Assembly (NCBI GenBank): GCA_949297715.1
Contig: CASFTJ010000001.1
Location: 186,001 to 250,000 of the forward strand
Length of the DNA stretch: 64,000 nucleotides
Direction of reading: 5' to 3'
Origin: an uncultured bacterium
GTDB taxonomy: Bacteria; Cyanobacteriota; Vampirovibrionia; Gastranaerophilales; Gastranaerophilaceae
Within the stretch, counting starts at the first letter, position 1, and each line of letters begins with the position of its first letter. A program made the position numbers and the translations under genes. Under the pieces are notes generated by a model. That model worked only from the letters and a program-made list of their open reading frames with translations, did not search any database and was not told where the DNA came from. Of this stretch, positions 17,033-28,114 are shown one piece after another.

Positions 17033-18508
17033 ATGTCAGAAGTAAGAGTCAGAATTGCACCGTCACCAAGCGGGAATTTGCACATCGGCACAGCTAGAAC
17101 TGCATTATTTAATTATTTATTTGCAAAGAAAAATAACGGCAAATTTGTTTTAAGAATAGAAGATACAGACGCAGAACGCACAAGTCAGGAATATATAAAA
17201 AATATTTTTGACAGCCTAAAAGCTTTGGGGCTTAACTGGGATGAAGGGCCGGATATCGGCGGACCTTACGGGCCTTATACCCAATCGGAAAGATTTGATA
17301 TTTATCCTAAATACGTTCAGGAACTTCTGGACAAAGGCTTTGCTTATGAATGCTTCTGCACACCTGAAGAACTTGAAGCTGAAAAAGAAGAAGCTCAAAA
17401 GAATAAAAAGCCTTACGTTTATTCAAAAAAATGCGAAAATTTAACTGAAGAAGAAAAAGCTAAGCTTCGCGCAGAAGGAAGAAAACCTGCAATCAGATTT
17501 AATATTTCAAAGGCACAAAAAGCTTTCCACGATTCTTCAATTTTGGAATTTGACGACCTTGTAAAAGGAAAACTTCACGTAGATACGGATCTTCTCGGAG
17601 ATTTCGTTATTATGAAATCCAACGGCGCACCGACTTATAACTACGCAGTTGTAATTGACGATATGCTTATGAAAATTTCGCATGTTATAAGGGGCGAAGA
17701 CCATATTTCAAATACATTTAAACAAATTCTTATATTTGAAGCCCTCGGTGCAGAAGTTCCAAGATTCGGACATTTAGGTATGATTTTGGCTCCTGACAGA
17801 AGCAAATTATCTAAAAGACACGGCGCAACAGCGGTTTCGGAATTTGTTGAAAAAGGTTACTTAACTGAAGCTCTTATCAACTTTGTAGCACTTCTTGGCT
17901 GGTCACCTTCCGACGGTCAGGAAATTAAGCCTGTTGAAGAAATTGCGGCAGATTTCAGAATTAATGAAGTTTCATCTTCAAATTCAATCTTTGAATATGA
18001 CAAACTTAACTGGATGAACAGCCACTATATCAAGATGCTTTCAATTCCGGAATTAAAAGAAAAACTGAAACCGTATCTTACAAAATATGATTTAACAGAA
18101 TTAACGGACGCACAATACACCAGAATGGTTGAAATCACTTATGAACCTTTAACACTGCTTTCTGATATAACAGATGCTGTTCCGTACTTCTTCGGAGAAG
18201 ACGTTGAAATCGACGAAAGAGCAAAAGAAACTCTTGAAACCGAAACAGCACAGGAAGTTTTGAAAACCTTTATGGATCAAGCAGTTGACTGGGATTGGAC
18301 AGAAGAAAACTTACATGAAAAACTTGAAGCCTTCAGAGGATACTACAAAGAAAAAGGCATTAAACCGAAAGTAACAATGTGGGCAATCAGAGCGGCTGTA
18401 ACAGGACGTCTTTGCGGAGCGGATATGACAGCAATTCTTGCGATTATCGGCAAAGACAAGACTTTCCACCGTGTTAAAGCTGCAATGAAACAAACATTAC
18501 AGTCGTAG
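17033..18508 (+). CDS. gltX: Glutamyl-tRNA synthetase
   Basis: This 491-residue class I synthetase has the HIGH-type motif HIGTARTALFNYL near the N-terminus and the KMSKS-type motif KLSKRHGA at about residue 260. RIAPSPSGNLH and IRGEDHISNT are typical GluRS landmarks. It charges tRNA-Glu; without a look at gatCAB it cannot be said whether it also charges tRNA-Gln. The reading frame extends to 16928, but ATG 17033 has AAGGA upstream and matches the family start, so it is chosen. A terminator follows at 18532-18565. Confidence 0.97.
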   Translation: MSEVRVRIAPSPSGNLHIGTARTALFNYLFAKKNNGKFVLRIEDTDAERTSQEYIKNIFDSLKALGLNWDEGPDIGGPYGPYTQSERFDIYPKYVQELLDKGFAYECFCTPEELEAEKEEAQKNKKPYVYSKKCENLTEEEKAKLRAEGRKPAIRFNISKAQKAFHDSSILEFDDLVKGKLHVDTDLLGDFVIMKSNGAPTYNYAVVIDDMLMKISHVIRGEDHISNTFKQILIFEALGAEVPRFGHLGMILAPDRSKLSKRHGATAVSEFVEKGYLTEALINFVALLGWSPSDGQEIKPVEEIAADFRINEVSSSNSIFEYDKLNWMNSHYIKMLSIPELKEKLKPYLTKYDLTELTDAQYTRMVEITYEPLTLLSDITDAVPYFFGEDVEIDERAKETLETETAQEVLKTFMDQAVDWDWTEENLHEKLEAFRGYYKEKGIKPKVTMWAIRAAVTGRLCGADMTAILAIIGKDKTFHRVKAAMKQTLQS

Positions 18509-18531
18509 CATTTTGTAAATATTTATTACAG

Positions 18532-18565
18532 AACTCCGCAAAAAATTAAACTTTTTTGCGGAGTT
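18532..18565 (+). terminator. Rho-independent terminator after gltX
   Basis: The perfect 14-bp arms AACTCCGCAAAAAA and TTTTTTGCGGAGTT are separated by a 6-base loop, 23 bases after the gltX stop. Confidence 0.85.
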
Positions 18566-18647
18566 TCCGTATATATAAAAGTATAATGGTTGCAGATTCG
18601 GATTTAATATGAGAGAGAAAAATCCGTGAACAAAAAGGAGTTTTAAA

Positions 18648-18899
18648 ATGGCATTAGCAAAGAGAGTATCAGAAAAAGAGAATGTAGCAAAAGTTTTAGA
18701 ATTTTTCACACCGGAAGATGTTCAACACAATTTGACATTTTTAATGGTAGCAGATTCGATGTTGGAAAAATACGCAAAATCAAAACAAGACATTATTAAA
18801 GTAATCGACTCTGATGACGAAAGTAATATTTTATATTACACAAATGACAAATTTTTAGAAGTCATTGATTTATACGGACTAGACGGGTTTATTTATTAA
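18648..18899 (+). CDS. Small hypothetical protein (83 aa)
   Basis: This small acidic soluble protein is mostly helical (KENVAKVLEFFTPEDVQHNL, MLEKYAKSKQDIIKVIDSDDES) and ends in hydrophobic/aromatic residues (EVIDLYGLDGFIY). The ribosome site AAAGGAG is 9 bases before the ATG. It starts 82 bases after the gltX terminator and ends 23 bases before rsmH, so it could be the first gene of the rsmH unit. In other bacteria mraZ often sits at this place before rsmH, but this protein lacks the MraZ/AbrB fold pattern. No known family is recognised. Confidence 0.7.
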   Translation: MALAKRVSEKENVAKVLEFFTPEDVQHNLTFLMVADSMLEKYAKSKQDIIKVIDSDDESNILYYTNDKFLEVIDLYGLDGFIY

Positions 18900-18922
18900 T
18901 TTGCGCGTGCTAAAATTATCGT

Positions 18923-19852
18923 ATGGAATTTAAACATTATACGGTAATGAAGCAGGAAGCGGTAGATGCACTTGAATGCAGAAGCGGACGAGTATACGTT
19001 GACTGCACACTTGGCGGAGGCGGACACAGCGAATTAATTTTGCAAAGAATACAACCTGATGGCAGACTGGTTGCGTTTGACATTGATCAAGATGCGATTG
19101 ATGCAGCCTCTGAGCGATTGAAAGATTACAAAAATCTTACAATAGTCAAAGCTTCCTATACCAATATCAAGCAGACACTGGCCGAACTAGGAATAGAAAA
19201 AATCACAGGCGGTGTTCTGTTTGACTTGGGCGCAAGCTATCATCAATTCAACAAAGCAAATCGGGGTTTTTCATTTTCAAAAGAGGCACCTCTGGATATG
19301 CGTTTCAATCAGGATGCTGATTTTTCAGCGTATGACGTCGTAAACGGGTATTCAGAGAATGACCTTGTTCAAATTTTCTCTGAATACGGTGAAGAAAGAT
19401 TTTCAAAAAGAATTGCAAAAAAAATTGTTGAGGTTCGAAAAGCCAAAAACATTGAAACAACAACCGAATTGGCAGATTTAATCGTAAATTGCACCCCTCA
19501 CATAAAAACCTCAATACACCCCGCCACACGTGTATTTCAGGCGATAAGAATTGAAGTTAATCAAGAGTTAACAAATGTAAAAAATACATTGAATGATGTG
19601 TTGGATTTATTGGACATTAATGCTATAATAAGTGTAATAAGTTTTCATTCGCTTGAGGATCGATTAGTGAAAAACTTATTCAGGTATCACTCGCAAAAGT
19701 GCCATTGTGAACCAAATCAGATGATTTGTAAGTGCCCTCCGCCAAAGCTGGAGCTGGTTAACAAAAAGCCAATAATTGCAAGTGATGAGGAGATTAAATT
19801 AAATCCGCCTTCAAGAAGCGCAAAATTAAGAATTGCAAGATGTATTAATTAG
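18923..19852 (+). CDS. rsmH: 16S rRNA (cytosine1402-N4)-methyltransferase
   Basis: This 309-residue RsmH (MraW) methylates N4 of C1402 in 16S rRNA. The SAM site DCTLGGGGHSELIL, the conserved FDLGASYHQFNKANRGFSF and PLDMRFN, and the C-terminal SFHSLEDRLVKNLF are all present. A tail with several cysteines (KCHCEPNQMICKCPPP) is also a family feature. The gene opens the usual division cluster order rsmH-ftsL, since an FtsL-like gene follows; the next gene is not ftsI, so the cluster is broken off here. Confidence 0.97.
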   Translation: MEFKHYTVMKQEAVDALECRSGRVYVDCTLGGGGHSELILQRIQPDGRLVAFDIDQDAIDAASERLKDYKNLTIVKASYTNIKQTLAELGIEKITGGVLFDLGASYHQFNKANRGFSFSKEAPLDMRFNQDADFSAYDVVNGYSENDLVQIFSEYGEERFSKRIAKKIVEVRKAKNIETTTELADLIVNCTPHIKTSIHPATRVFQAIRIEVNQELTNVKNTLNDVLDLLDINAIISVISFHSLEDRLVKNLFRYHSQKCHCEPNQMICKCPPPKLELVNKKPIIASDEEIKLNPPSRSAKLRIARCIN

Positions 19853-19889
19853 TTTTTAGAAAAAGATTTTGGGTTATTAGACGGAAAAG

Positions 19890-20363
19890 TTGGGGAAAAT
19901 AAAGTTGAATACAGCAAGAGTAAGACAGGACGAATATTATTATTCAGGTACTGAGTACACGCAAAATCCTATACAGCAGGCATCTGTAATAGAAGGATAT
20001 TTTTATTACGATAAAGAAAATCTGGTAAAAGAAATGGCAATTCGACGAATTAACAAAACGTTAGGAACTATTTTGGCACTTGTTGTCGTAACAGCATTTG
20101 TCAGCTATTACTTTGCCATGACAAACGAGGTTACCTTGAATAAGCTTAGCCGTCAAATTACTGTATTAAATGAAGAAAATTCAGAACTCCAAAACAGACT
20201 TGACCGCTTGAAATCTTTCAATAATGTTGATGACAAGATGATGGAAAACAATCTGCTTACAAAAGCAGCAAAAGTTATAGAGGTTCAGGCCGTTGCGCCT
20301 ACTGCGGCTATTGATAAAAAGCATGATACAACCGCAGCTTTCAGCTGGGCTATCGGATATTAA
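19890..20363 (+). CDS. FtsL-like bitopic membrane protein
   Basis: This ~157-residue protein has a cytoplasmic N-terminus with two Tyr-rich stretches, one membrane helix (TLGTILALVVVTAFVSYYFA) and then a short coiled coil (LSRQITVLNEENSELQNRLDRL). Its position 37 bases after rsmH matches ftsL in the conserved division cluster. The start is TTG 19890 with GGAAAAG in front; TTG 19905 is an alternative. Sequence conservation of FtsL is low, so the call rests on topology and place. A terminator follows at 20415-20450. Confidence 0.7.
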   Translation: MGKIKLNTARVRQDEYYYSGTEYTQNPIQQASVIEGYFYYDKENLVKEMAIRRINKTLGTILALVVVTAFVSYYFAMTNEVTLNKLSRQITVLNEENSELQNRLDRLKSFNNVDDKMMENNLLTKAAKVIEVQAVAPTAAIDKKHDTTAAFSWAIGY

Positions 20364-20414
20364 TTTTTATACAGCATATTTTAGTCATGCTTTTTTAATT
20401 ATATTTTAGTTTTG

Positions 20415-20450
20415 CATTTCCGTTTATTTATTTTAAACGGAAATGTTTTT
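20415..20450 (+). terminator. Rho-independent terminator
   Basis: The 12-bp arms CATTTCCGTTTA and TAAACGGAAATG are followed by TTTTT, 51 bases after the FtsL-like stop. The rest of the 20364-20591 gap shows nothing clear. Confidence 0.8.
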
Positions 20451-20591
20451 CGCAAGTTTTAACAGTAATACTGGAATTATCCCCAACTTTAGTCTAAAGT
20501 TTCCCCTACTAAAGTATGAATTTTTGTAAAATTTATTAAAGTTTTTCAAGTTTATGCCGACGTAAAAACAAAAGGTAGTAAAGTAGAAGGC

Positions 20592-21887
20592 ATGAGCTCA
20601 ATGAAAAAAGATGAAAATAAAAATGGTGTTTCACTTTTCAGTCAGTCTGAATTTCTGATTGATAATGATCCGATGGAAGAGATTTTTGCGTTAAATTTGG
20701 GAGATTTTCTTTCTGAACATTTAATTTCAGAAGATTTAGCACAAAAAATCAGCGAACACAGCAAAGATAAAAAATCAGGGTTAAAGAACCAATTAACCGA
20801 ACTCATTTCAATATATTCGCTAAAAAACACACTTTGCGTATTAAATTTTGAAACCCAAAAAGATTACACAATAATAACCTCAATAGCAAAATCAATAGCA
20901 CAAATGGTAGACACAAAAATCTGCAACATCTATCTGGCTAAAGAATTTGCAAAAGGACTTGCCGGAAGCGACATGCAGTTGGTTTTGGCAGGCTCATCAT
21001 TTGAGCTTCAAATTCCCGGGTACAATGTTGACAGCGACAGCACAGTTGCGGAAACTTACCTTAAGAAAGACACCGTAAATGGCGAAAACGCAATCGGGAT
21101 ATCAATTCACAGCACATCCCAGAACATTGGTGTAATTGAATTAAAGACAGACTCTTTGCAGGAAGAATTTATTGAGCTTGTAGAAAGCATTGCAACCCTT
21201 TTTGCAACATCAATAACCTTGCAAAGCCAGATTGATGAAACTCACCGCCTAATTGAGGACAGCGAATCTGCAACAACAGATCTTCAGCACATGAGAGCCG
21301 AGTTAACCTCTCTCATCGGCGACTTATGCGACTATCAGCAGGCATTTGTTCAGAATCTTGCAAACGCAGTAGATACAAAAGGCGGATATAAAGTTTCTCA
21401 TTCAAAAAATACCGCCAATCTGGCACGAAAAATCTGCAAACAGCTTGGCTTAAACGAAAAAACGACAGATTTAATCTACTATGCAGGGCTTTTGCAGAAT
21501 ATTGGAAAAATCACGTTACCGGAAAGTATTTTTGCAACCAACGGAAAACTATCAGACGAAGATTTCCAAAGAATTCAAAACCATGCAAATGTTGGTGTAA
21601 ATCTTTTGATGAACATAAACTTCCTATCAGAAGTTGTCCCCTACATTACATATCAAAAAGAACGTGTAGACGGCTCCGGTTCTCCGGAAGGATTAAAAGG
21701 TCAGTCAATCCCGTTTGGCTCAAGAATTATCGCAGTAGCAGACGCATATTCGGCAATGACATCTGACAGACCTTACAGAAAAGCCCTACAAACAGAAAAA
21801 GCACTTTCAATAATGAAAGAAGAAGCAGGCACAAAATGGGATGCTGATGTTGTTAATGCTTTAGCTGAAGTTGTAAGCAATAATTAA
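20592..21887 (+). CDS. GAF plus degenerate HD-GYP protein
   Basis: This 431-residue protein has a GAF-like region (about residues 80-215), a short helix and a C-terminal HD-GYP-type domain (about 255-430). The fold landmarks are present (VSHSKNTANLARKI, IGKITLPESIF, NHANVG, RIIAVADAYSAMTSDRPYR). The signature residues are not: the central HD is Gln302-Asn303 (LLQNIGK), the HH of HHExxDG is replaced (YQKERVDG), and the GYP motif reads GSP. Active HD-GYP proteins are c-di-GMP phosphodiesterases. This one probably cannot bind two metals and may act as a sensor or effector. A strong terminator follows at 21905-21939. Confidence 0.85.
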   Translation: MSSMKKDENKNGVSLFSQSEFLIDNDPMEEIFALNLGDFLSEHLISEDLAQKISEHSKDKKSGLKNQLTELISIYSLKNTLCVLNFETQKDYTIITSIAKSIAQMVDTKICNIYLAKEFAKGLAGSDMQLVLAGSSFELQIPGYNVDSDSTVAETYLKKDTVNGENAIGISIHSTSQNIGVIELKTDSLQEEFIELVESIATLFATSITLQSQIDETHRLIEDSESATTDLQHMRAELTSLIGDLCDYQQAFVQNLANAVDTKGGYKVSHSKNTANLARKICKQLGLNEKTTDLIYYAGLLQNIGKITLPESIFATNGKLSDEDFQRIQNHANVGVNLLMNINFLSEVVPYITYQKERVDGSGSPEGLKGQSIPFGSRIIAVADAYSAMTSDRPYRKALQTEKALSIMKEEAGTKWDADVVNALAEVVSNN

Positions 21888-21904
21888 TTCATAAAAAAAA
21901 TCAT

Positions 21905-21939
21905 AAAATCTGCCTCTGAAAATTAGAGGCAGATTTTTT
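21905..21939. terminator. Bidirectional Rho-independent terminator
   Basis: AAAATCTGCCTCT and AGAGGCAGATTTT form a 13-bp stem with a 7-base loop and T-run, between the HD-GYP-like gene and the convergent small gene at 21947. Confidence 0.88.
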
Positions 21940-21946
21940 ATATAGC

Positions 21947-22240
21947 TTACTCAATAATACTAAAAGCCGTAATATCATCAATACTTACACTTAACCAATC
22001 ATAGCGGAAGCACACATAATCATGGCACTCACACTTATCATCTTCACAGTTGCAGTAGTCATCCAAACGACACACAAGCGCATTTTCTAAAGCGATAAAA
22101 TCATCATGACATTCTTCGCATTTTCCCTCAGGCAGAAAGACATGCCCGTCAATTTTGAGCCGGTGAGTAAAAATAGTAATTTTATCAGTCCCGTTATCAT
22201 CAATAATTTTCTTTAAAGTTTTCAACAAATTTTTAGCCAT
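21947..22240 (-). CDS. Cysteine-rich small protein (97 aa)
   Basis: This small protein has eight cysteines and several His in about 45 residues (GKCEECHDDF, VCRLDDYCNCEDDKCECHDYVC), a pattern suggesting metal binding, and a helical N-terminus (AKNLLKTLKKIID). No signal peptide is seen, so it would act in the cytoplasm. The ribosome site AGGAGAAAC precedes the ATG. No known family is recognised. Confidence 0.7.
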   Translation of the reverse strand: MAKNLLKTLKKIIDDNGTDKITIFTHRLKIDGHVFLPEGKCEECHDDFIALENALVCRLDDYCNCEDDKCECHDYVCFRYDWLSVSIDDITAFSIIE

Positions 22241-22333
22241 AAAGTTTCTCCTGTATTTTTATTAATTTGGGCAGTTATAACAAATACAGTAAAAACTAAA
22301 TTATCAAAAAATTAATTCACGAATTGTACTAGC

Positions 22334-23110
22334 CTATTTCTTGCATCTGCTTTTTCCGGTCCAACTGAGATCGTCACAATGCAGGTAATCCATATTTTCA
22401 TTATAAAGAACCCAAGCCGTACATTGAGCCCCTCCTGTTACATGAAGTTGCTTACCCAAACACTGATTTTCAAAAGTTTGAGTCCAAATATGTTCTTTAC
22501 TGCTACCGGCAGGCAAAATACCATCCGTCATAAGGTAAAATTTAAAAAGATCACGATCCAAGACATTAGGTCCTTTTGCGCTGTTTAAATCAACATATAT
22601 CTCACCACATTGAGAATTATATGAGCCATGATAAATAGGTTGTTTGTCTGTAGAATCAGGTGTATGTTTACTCAATGAAATATTTTGATAACAATAACCG
22701 CTCATTACAATATAAAAAGTGAGTCCGTCAATTAAATGATATCTGGCATAAGGAACATTAGAAAAAGCAGCATCTGTTGAATTAAAACGGTTTTTATACT
22801 TTAGCTTAAGACAAGAATCTGTTGAAAGAGGAACATCGTAACCACAACTCTTAAGTATTGAAAAATACTTCGGAGCTATATCATCAAATAATTTAGCTCT
22901 GGCATCAGTATCTCCCCAATTATCTATCGGACCTTCAGCAAAAATCATTTGCTGAAAGGCTTGGCTGAGAATACTGTAGGCTTTTTTCAGTTGAGTAACG
23001 GTAACTTTTTCCTGATAACGAGCAATTATAGACGGAAAAGTCATAGCTGCAACAACACCTATTATGCCAATAGTTATCAAAACTTCAGCCATAGTAAATC
23101 CGTTTTTCAT
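22334..23110 (-). CDS. Type IV pilin-like protein
   Basis: This 258-residue protein has the prepilin signal MKNGFTMAEVLITIGIIG with Gly before the +1 Phe, the usual cleavage site. The C-terminal half holds the shared motif DLNSAKGPNVLDRDLF and cysteines near the end (ENQCLGKQ, GAQCTAW, LHCDDLS, RCKK). The start ATG has AGAGAGGAAG upstream. It is head-to-head (122 bases) with a small AbrB-like gene at 23232, and a TTATAC-7-GTATAA dyad lies in the shared region. No poly-G tract is present, unlike three of the other pilin-like genes. Confidence 0.88.
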   Translation of the reverse strand: MKNGFTMAEVLITIGIIGVVAAMTFPSIIARYQEKVTVTQLKKAYSILSQAFQQMIFAEGPIDNWGDTDARAKLFDDIAPKYFSILKSCGYDVPLSTDSCLKLKYKNRFNSTDAAFSNVPYARYHLIDGLTFYIVMSGYCYQNISLSKHTPDSTDKQPIYHGSYNSQCGEIYVDLNSAKGPNVLDRDLFKFYLMTDGILPAGSSKEHIWTQTFENQCLGKQLHVTGGAQCTAWVLYNENMDYLHCDDLSWTGKSRCKK

Positions 23111-23156
23111 AGTTCTTCCTCTCTGATTTAATAATTATAATATAATTATTATATAC

Positions 23157-23175
23157 TTATACAATTAGAGTATAA
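23157..23175. promoter_or_regulatory. Dyad in the pilin/AbrB-like divergent region (candidate operator)
   Basis: TTATAC-7-GTATAA is a perfect 6-bp dyad in the 121-base gap between the divergent pilin-like gene and the AbrB-like gene. It overlaps a TTGTAT sequence that could serve as the pilin -35 box on the minus strand. Confidence 0.4.
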
Positions 23176-23231
23176 CTCATTTCTATGATTTTGTAAAGTA
23201 AATATAAGTATAAAATCATGGAGATAGCACT

Positions 23232-23396
23232 ATGAAGAAAAAACTTTCACGCTCAGGAAGCGGCTGGGCGCTATTTATGCCCAAGACACTTCTTGAACTT
23301 ATAGACGTTAACCCTGAAACGGATTTTCTTGAGGTTAAAGTAGAAAACAATATAGTCAAAATTACAAAAGCTGAAGACGTTACAAAAGATAAATAA
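23232..23396 (+). CDS. AbrB/SpoVT-like DNA-binding protein (54 aa)
   Basis: This short gene encodes KKKLSRSGSGWALFMPKTLL and then a beta-rich end (DFLEVKVENNIVKITKA). That is the swapped-hairpin AbrB layout: a short strand, 'sG.gwal.iPk.ll', then 'd.leV..e.n.i.I.k'. Such domains work as small transcription regulators or antitoxins. The ribosome site GGAG lies 9 bases before the ATG. It is head-to-head with a pilin-like gene (22334), and the gyrB promoter begins 3 bases after its stop. No toxin partner is adjacent. Confidence 0.8.
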   Translation: MKKKLSRSGSGWALFMPKTLLELIDVNPETDFLEVKVENNIVKITKAEDVTKDK

Positions 23397-23398
23397 TT

Positions 23399-23427
23399 TT
23401 GTAATTTCAAAATGTTTGTGATACAAT
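23399..23427 (+). promoter_or_regulatory. gyrB promoter
   Basis: TTGTAA (23399-23404) and TACAAT (23422-23427) are spaced by 17 bases, about 42 bases before the gyrB ATG. It begins right after the AbrB-like stop, so gyrB has its own promoter. Confidence 0.55.
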
Positions 23428-23453
23428 ATTATCAAGGATATCAGACGAATTAA

Positions 23454-26009
<2,556 letters not shown>

Positions 26010-26027
26010 GATAAATTAAAAGAAGTA

Positions 26028-26058
26028 AGGCGCCGCATAAATATGCGGCGCCTCTTTT
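26028..26058 (+). terminator. Rho-independent terminator after gyrB
   Basis: A 12-bp inverted repeat, AGGCGCCGCATA and TATGCGGCGCCT, is followed by CTTTTTA, 18 bases after the gyrB stop. A TGTTATAAT extended -10 just after it (26061-26069) may start tmk. Confidence 0.85.
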
Positions 26059-26088
26059 TATGTTATAATTTTAAAAGGGAGAAGTTAA

Positions 26089-26706
26089 ATGAAGGAAGGT
26101 TTATTTATAACATTTGAGGGAGCCGACGGATGCGGAAAAACAACCCAGATAAAAATGCTCAAAGATTATCTTGAAAATTCGGGCTATGAAGTTGTTTTAA
26201 CCCGAGAACCAGGAGCAAAGGGGCTTGGAGAAAAGGTAAGAGAAATTCTTTTAAATTATGACGGGGAAGTTTCTGACAGATGCGAATCCTTTTTATTTCT
26301 GGCAGACAGAGCGCAGAACATTGATACCATTGTAAATCCGGCTGTTAAAGCAGGGAAAATCGTTCTTTGCGACAGACATATTGACTCTACTGTTGCATAT
26401 CAGGGTTACGGCAGAGGGCTTGATTTAGAGAGAATTAATATGCTTAACAGGCTTGCAACAGACGGAAAAACACCTGATTTAACGCTTGTTTTTGATATCG
26501 ACGTTGAAACCTCAATGCAGCGAGTCGGCAAAAACAAAGACCGAATGGAAAGTGCGGGTGTAGAATTTCATAACAAAGTAAGAAACGGATACCTTGAAAT
26601 TGCAAAGCTTAATCCCGAAAGAGTCAAAGTAATTGACGGCAGAGAAACAATAGAAAAAGTTTTTGAGAACGTAAAAAGTGTGGTTAATAAAACTTTACAC
26701 ATCTAG
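26089..26706 (+). CDS. tmk: Thymidylate kinase
   Basis: This 205-residue Tmk phosphorylates dTMP to dTDP. The P-loop FEGADGCGKTTQI, the DRH motif (LCDRHIDSTVAYQGYGRGLD) and a lid region with RMESAG are visible. The length is usual for the family. It has a GGGAG ribosome site. The gene follows the gyrB terminator and may have its own promoter at 26061-26069. The next gene starts 59 bases downstream. Confidence 0.96.
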   Translation: MKEGLFITFEGADGCGKTTQIKMLKDYLENSGYEVVLTREPGAKGLGEKVREILLNYDGEVSDRCESFLFLADRAQNIDTIVNPAVKAGKIVLCDRHIDSTVAYQGYGRGLDLERINMLNRLATDGKTPDLTLVFDIDVETSMQRVGKNKDRMESAGVEFHNKVRNGYLEIAKLNPERVKVIDGRETIEKVFENVKSVVNKTLHI

Positions 26707-26765
26707 CAAAAAAAAATTATTTCACGTATTAGAATAACCAAAGCAATAACTGTGAGGTTAGATTT

Positions 26766-27278
26766 ATGAATTATGATGCATCTATGAACTATGGTACTTC
26801 TCCAGTTTCGACAAGATCGAAGCGAATCGGTGCGACATTACTTGGCGGAATGCTTGGGATGACTTGTTATTATCTTCCGATAAGCAAAGATACTTTTGTA
26901 AATTCAGCGTTTGCGGTGACAAGAAAAAATGTTGAGAATGATATTAAAATACTGACCCAAGCCGCAGAAGAAATTCACAAAAATAAACTTTCTGATGAAA
27001 ACAAGATTTTTCTCCGCCGCCTTGGAGTTGCGGAAAACCTTAATGAAATAAGTCAAAAATGCAAAGATTTAAGAGAAAGCGTTACGGATCCTGCGACTGT
27101 CAAAGATTTAAAGAAGGATTTTGCGGATAATTTTACAAAATACAAAAAAGATGCAAGTTTGATGGATACAGTTGCAGCAAAAGCAATGAGTAACATTAAA
27201 TGGAACGGTTTTAAGTGGGGAATGGGCATAGGAGCCGCACTAGGAGCCGCCATAAGCCTTATTGCAACAAGAGATTAA
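26766..27278 (+). CDS. Membrane protein of unknown function (170 aa)
   Basis: The N-terminal hydrophobic stretch (IGATLLGGMLGMTCYYLPI) and a C-terminal glycine-rich hydrophobic helix (WGMGIGAALGAAISLIA) suggest two membrane segments enclosing a helical, Lys-rich soluble domain. That domain has heptad-like stretches (IKILTQAAEEIHKNKLSDENK). The first ~20 residues are polar and Ser/Thr-rich. The overall plan recalls the membrane-anchored helical protein at the left edge. No known family is recognised. The ribosome site GTGAGG lies before the ATG. Confidence 0.7.
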   Translation: MNYDASMNYGTSPVSTRSKRIGATLLGGMLGMTCYYLPISKDTFVNSAFAVTRKNVENDIKILTQAAEEIHKNKLSDENKIFLRRLGVAENLNEISQKCKDLRESVTDPATVKDLKKDFADNFTKYKKDASLMDTVAAKAMSNIKWNGFKWGMGIGAALGAAISLIATRD

Positions 27279-27281
27279 AAC

Positions 27282-28046
27282 TTATTTATTATAATAAGGC
27301 GGCACTTTATCATGCAATAAAGTATATGCCGTAATACTTGCCCCATTGTCTTTACTTGGATCTAAATTATTAGGATTACATTTTTTCGAGTTAGGACATA
27401 GTCCCTTATAAGCTATAGCTAAGGATAAATCTACTCCTGAATAAGGAACAATGTCATTGTTATATGAGTTGGCTGCAGATGTCGTACCCCACTGGTTGCC
27501 AACATAAACAACAAATATATCTCTTCCAACTCTATTCGGCTGTTTTGTACCATTTACATCAAAAATTATATTAAAGCTAGTCGGATTTATATCTATAGCA
27601 AATGTTGTACCATCATTTAACAAATAAGCACAATCTCCTATTGTTACCTTACTTGGACCACCATAACGACCTGAAACTTCTTCACCATAATAATTATATG
27701 TAACATCCGGAAGCCAATATTTCTCTGCGAAATTTTGAGTTCGTTTAACTGAATCTACAATCTGCATATACTTACCTATTTGTACAAAATTAGAACAACT
27801 GCTGTCTGCTCCCCCAACAATACAGGAACTTATAGAACCATAACATTCATTTTCAGCTTTGAAACGCATTACAGCTTGATTAAGAACAGCCACAAACCGT
27901 TTTACCCTTACGGCATTTTCTTTTTCTACATAATGGTTTATCAAAGCCGGCATAGTCATTGATGCAACAACACCTATTATTAAAATAGTTATCAAGACTT
28001 CCGCCATAGTAAATCCCGTTTTCTTAATAAAAATTTCCTCTTGCAT
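27282..28046 (-). CDS. Type IV pilin-like protein
   Basis: This 254-residue protein starts at ATG 28046 with MQEEIFIKKTGFTMAEVLIT; the longer reading frame to 28226 has no ribosome site. The prepilin motif has Gly before +1 Phe and Glu at +5. The shared C-terminal motif DVNGTKQPNRVGRDIF is present, with cysteines before it (SISSCIVGG, SSCSNF) and near the end (GLCPNSKKCNP). The ribosome site AAGAAGG is 6 bases before the ATG. The gene is head-to-head with an Xre-type regulator at 28115 (68-base gap). It lacks a poly-G tract. Confidence 0.87.
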   Translation of the reverse strand: MQEEIFIKKTGFTMAEVLITILIIGVVASMTMPALINHYVEKENAVRVKRFVAVLNQAVMRFKAENECYGSISSCIVGGADSSCSNFVQIGKYMQIVDSVKRTQNFAEKYWLPDVTYNYYGEEVSGRYGGPSKVTIGDCAYLLNDGTTFAIDINPTSFNIIFDVNGTKQPNRVGRDIFVVYVGNQWGTTSAANSYNNDIVPYSGVDLSLAIAYKGLCPNSKKCNPNNLDPSKDNGASITAYTLLHDKVPPYYNK

Positions 28047-28114
28047 AAACCTTCTTTCTTTTTCGGACAAATAGGTCACTGACTTTGTTAAAAGCTTAAG
28101 GCAAAATAGATCAC

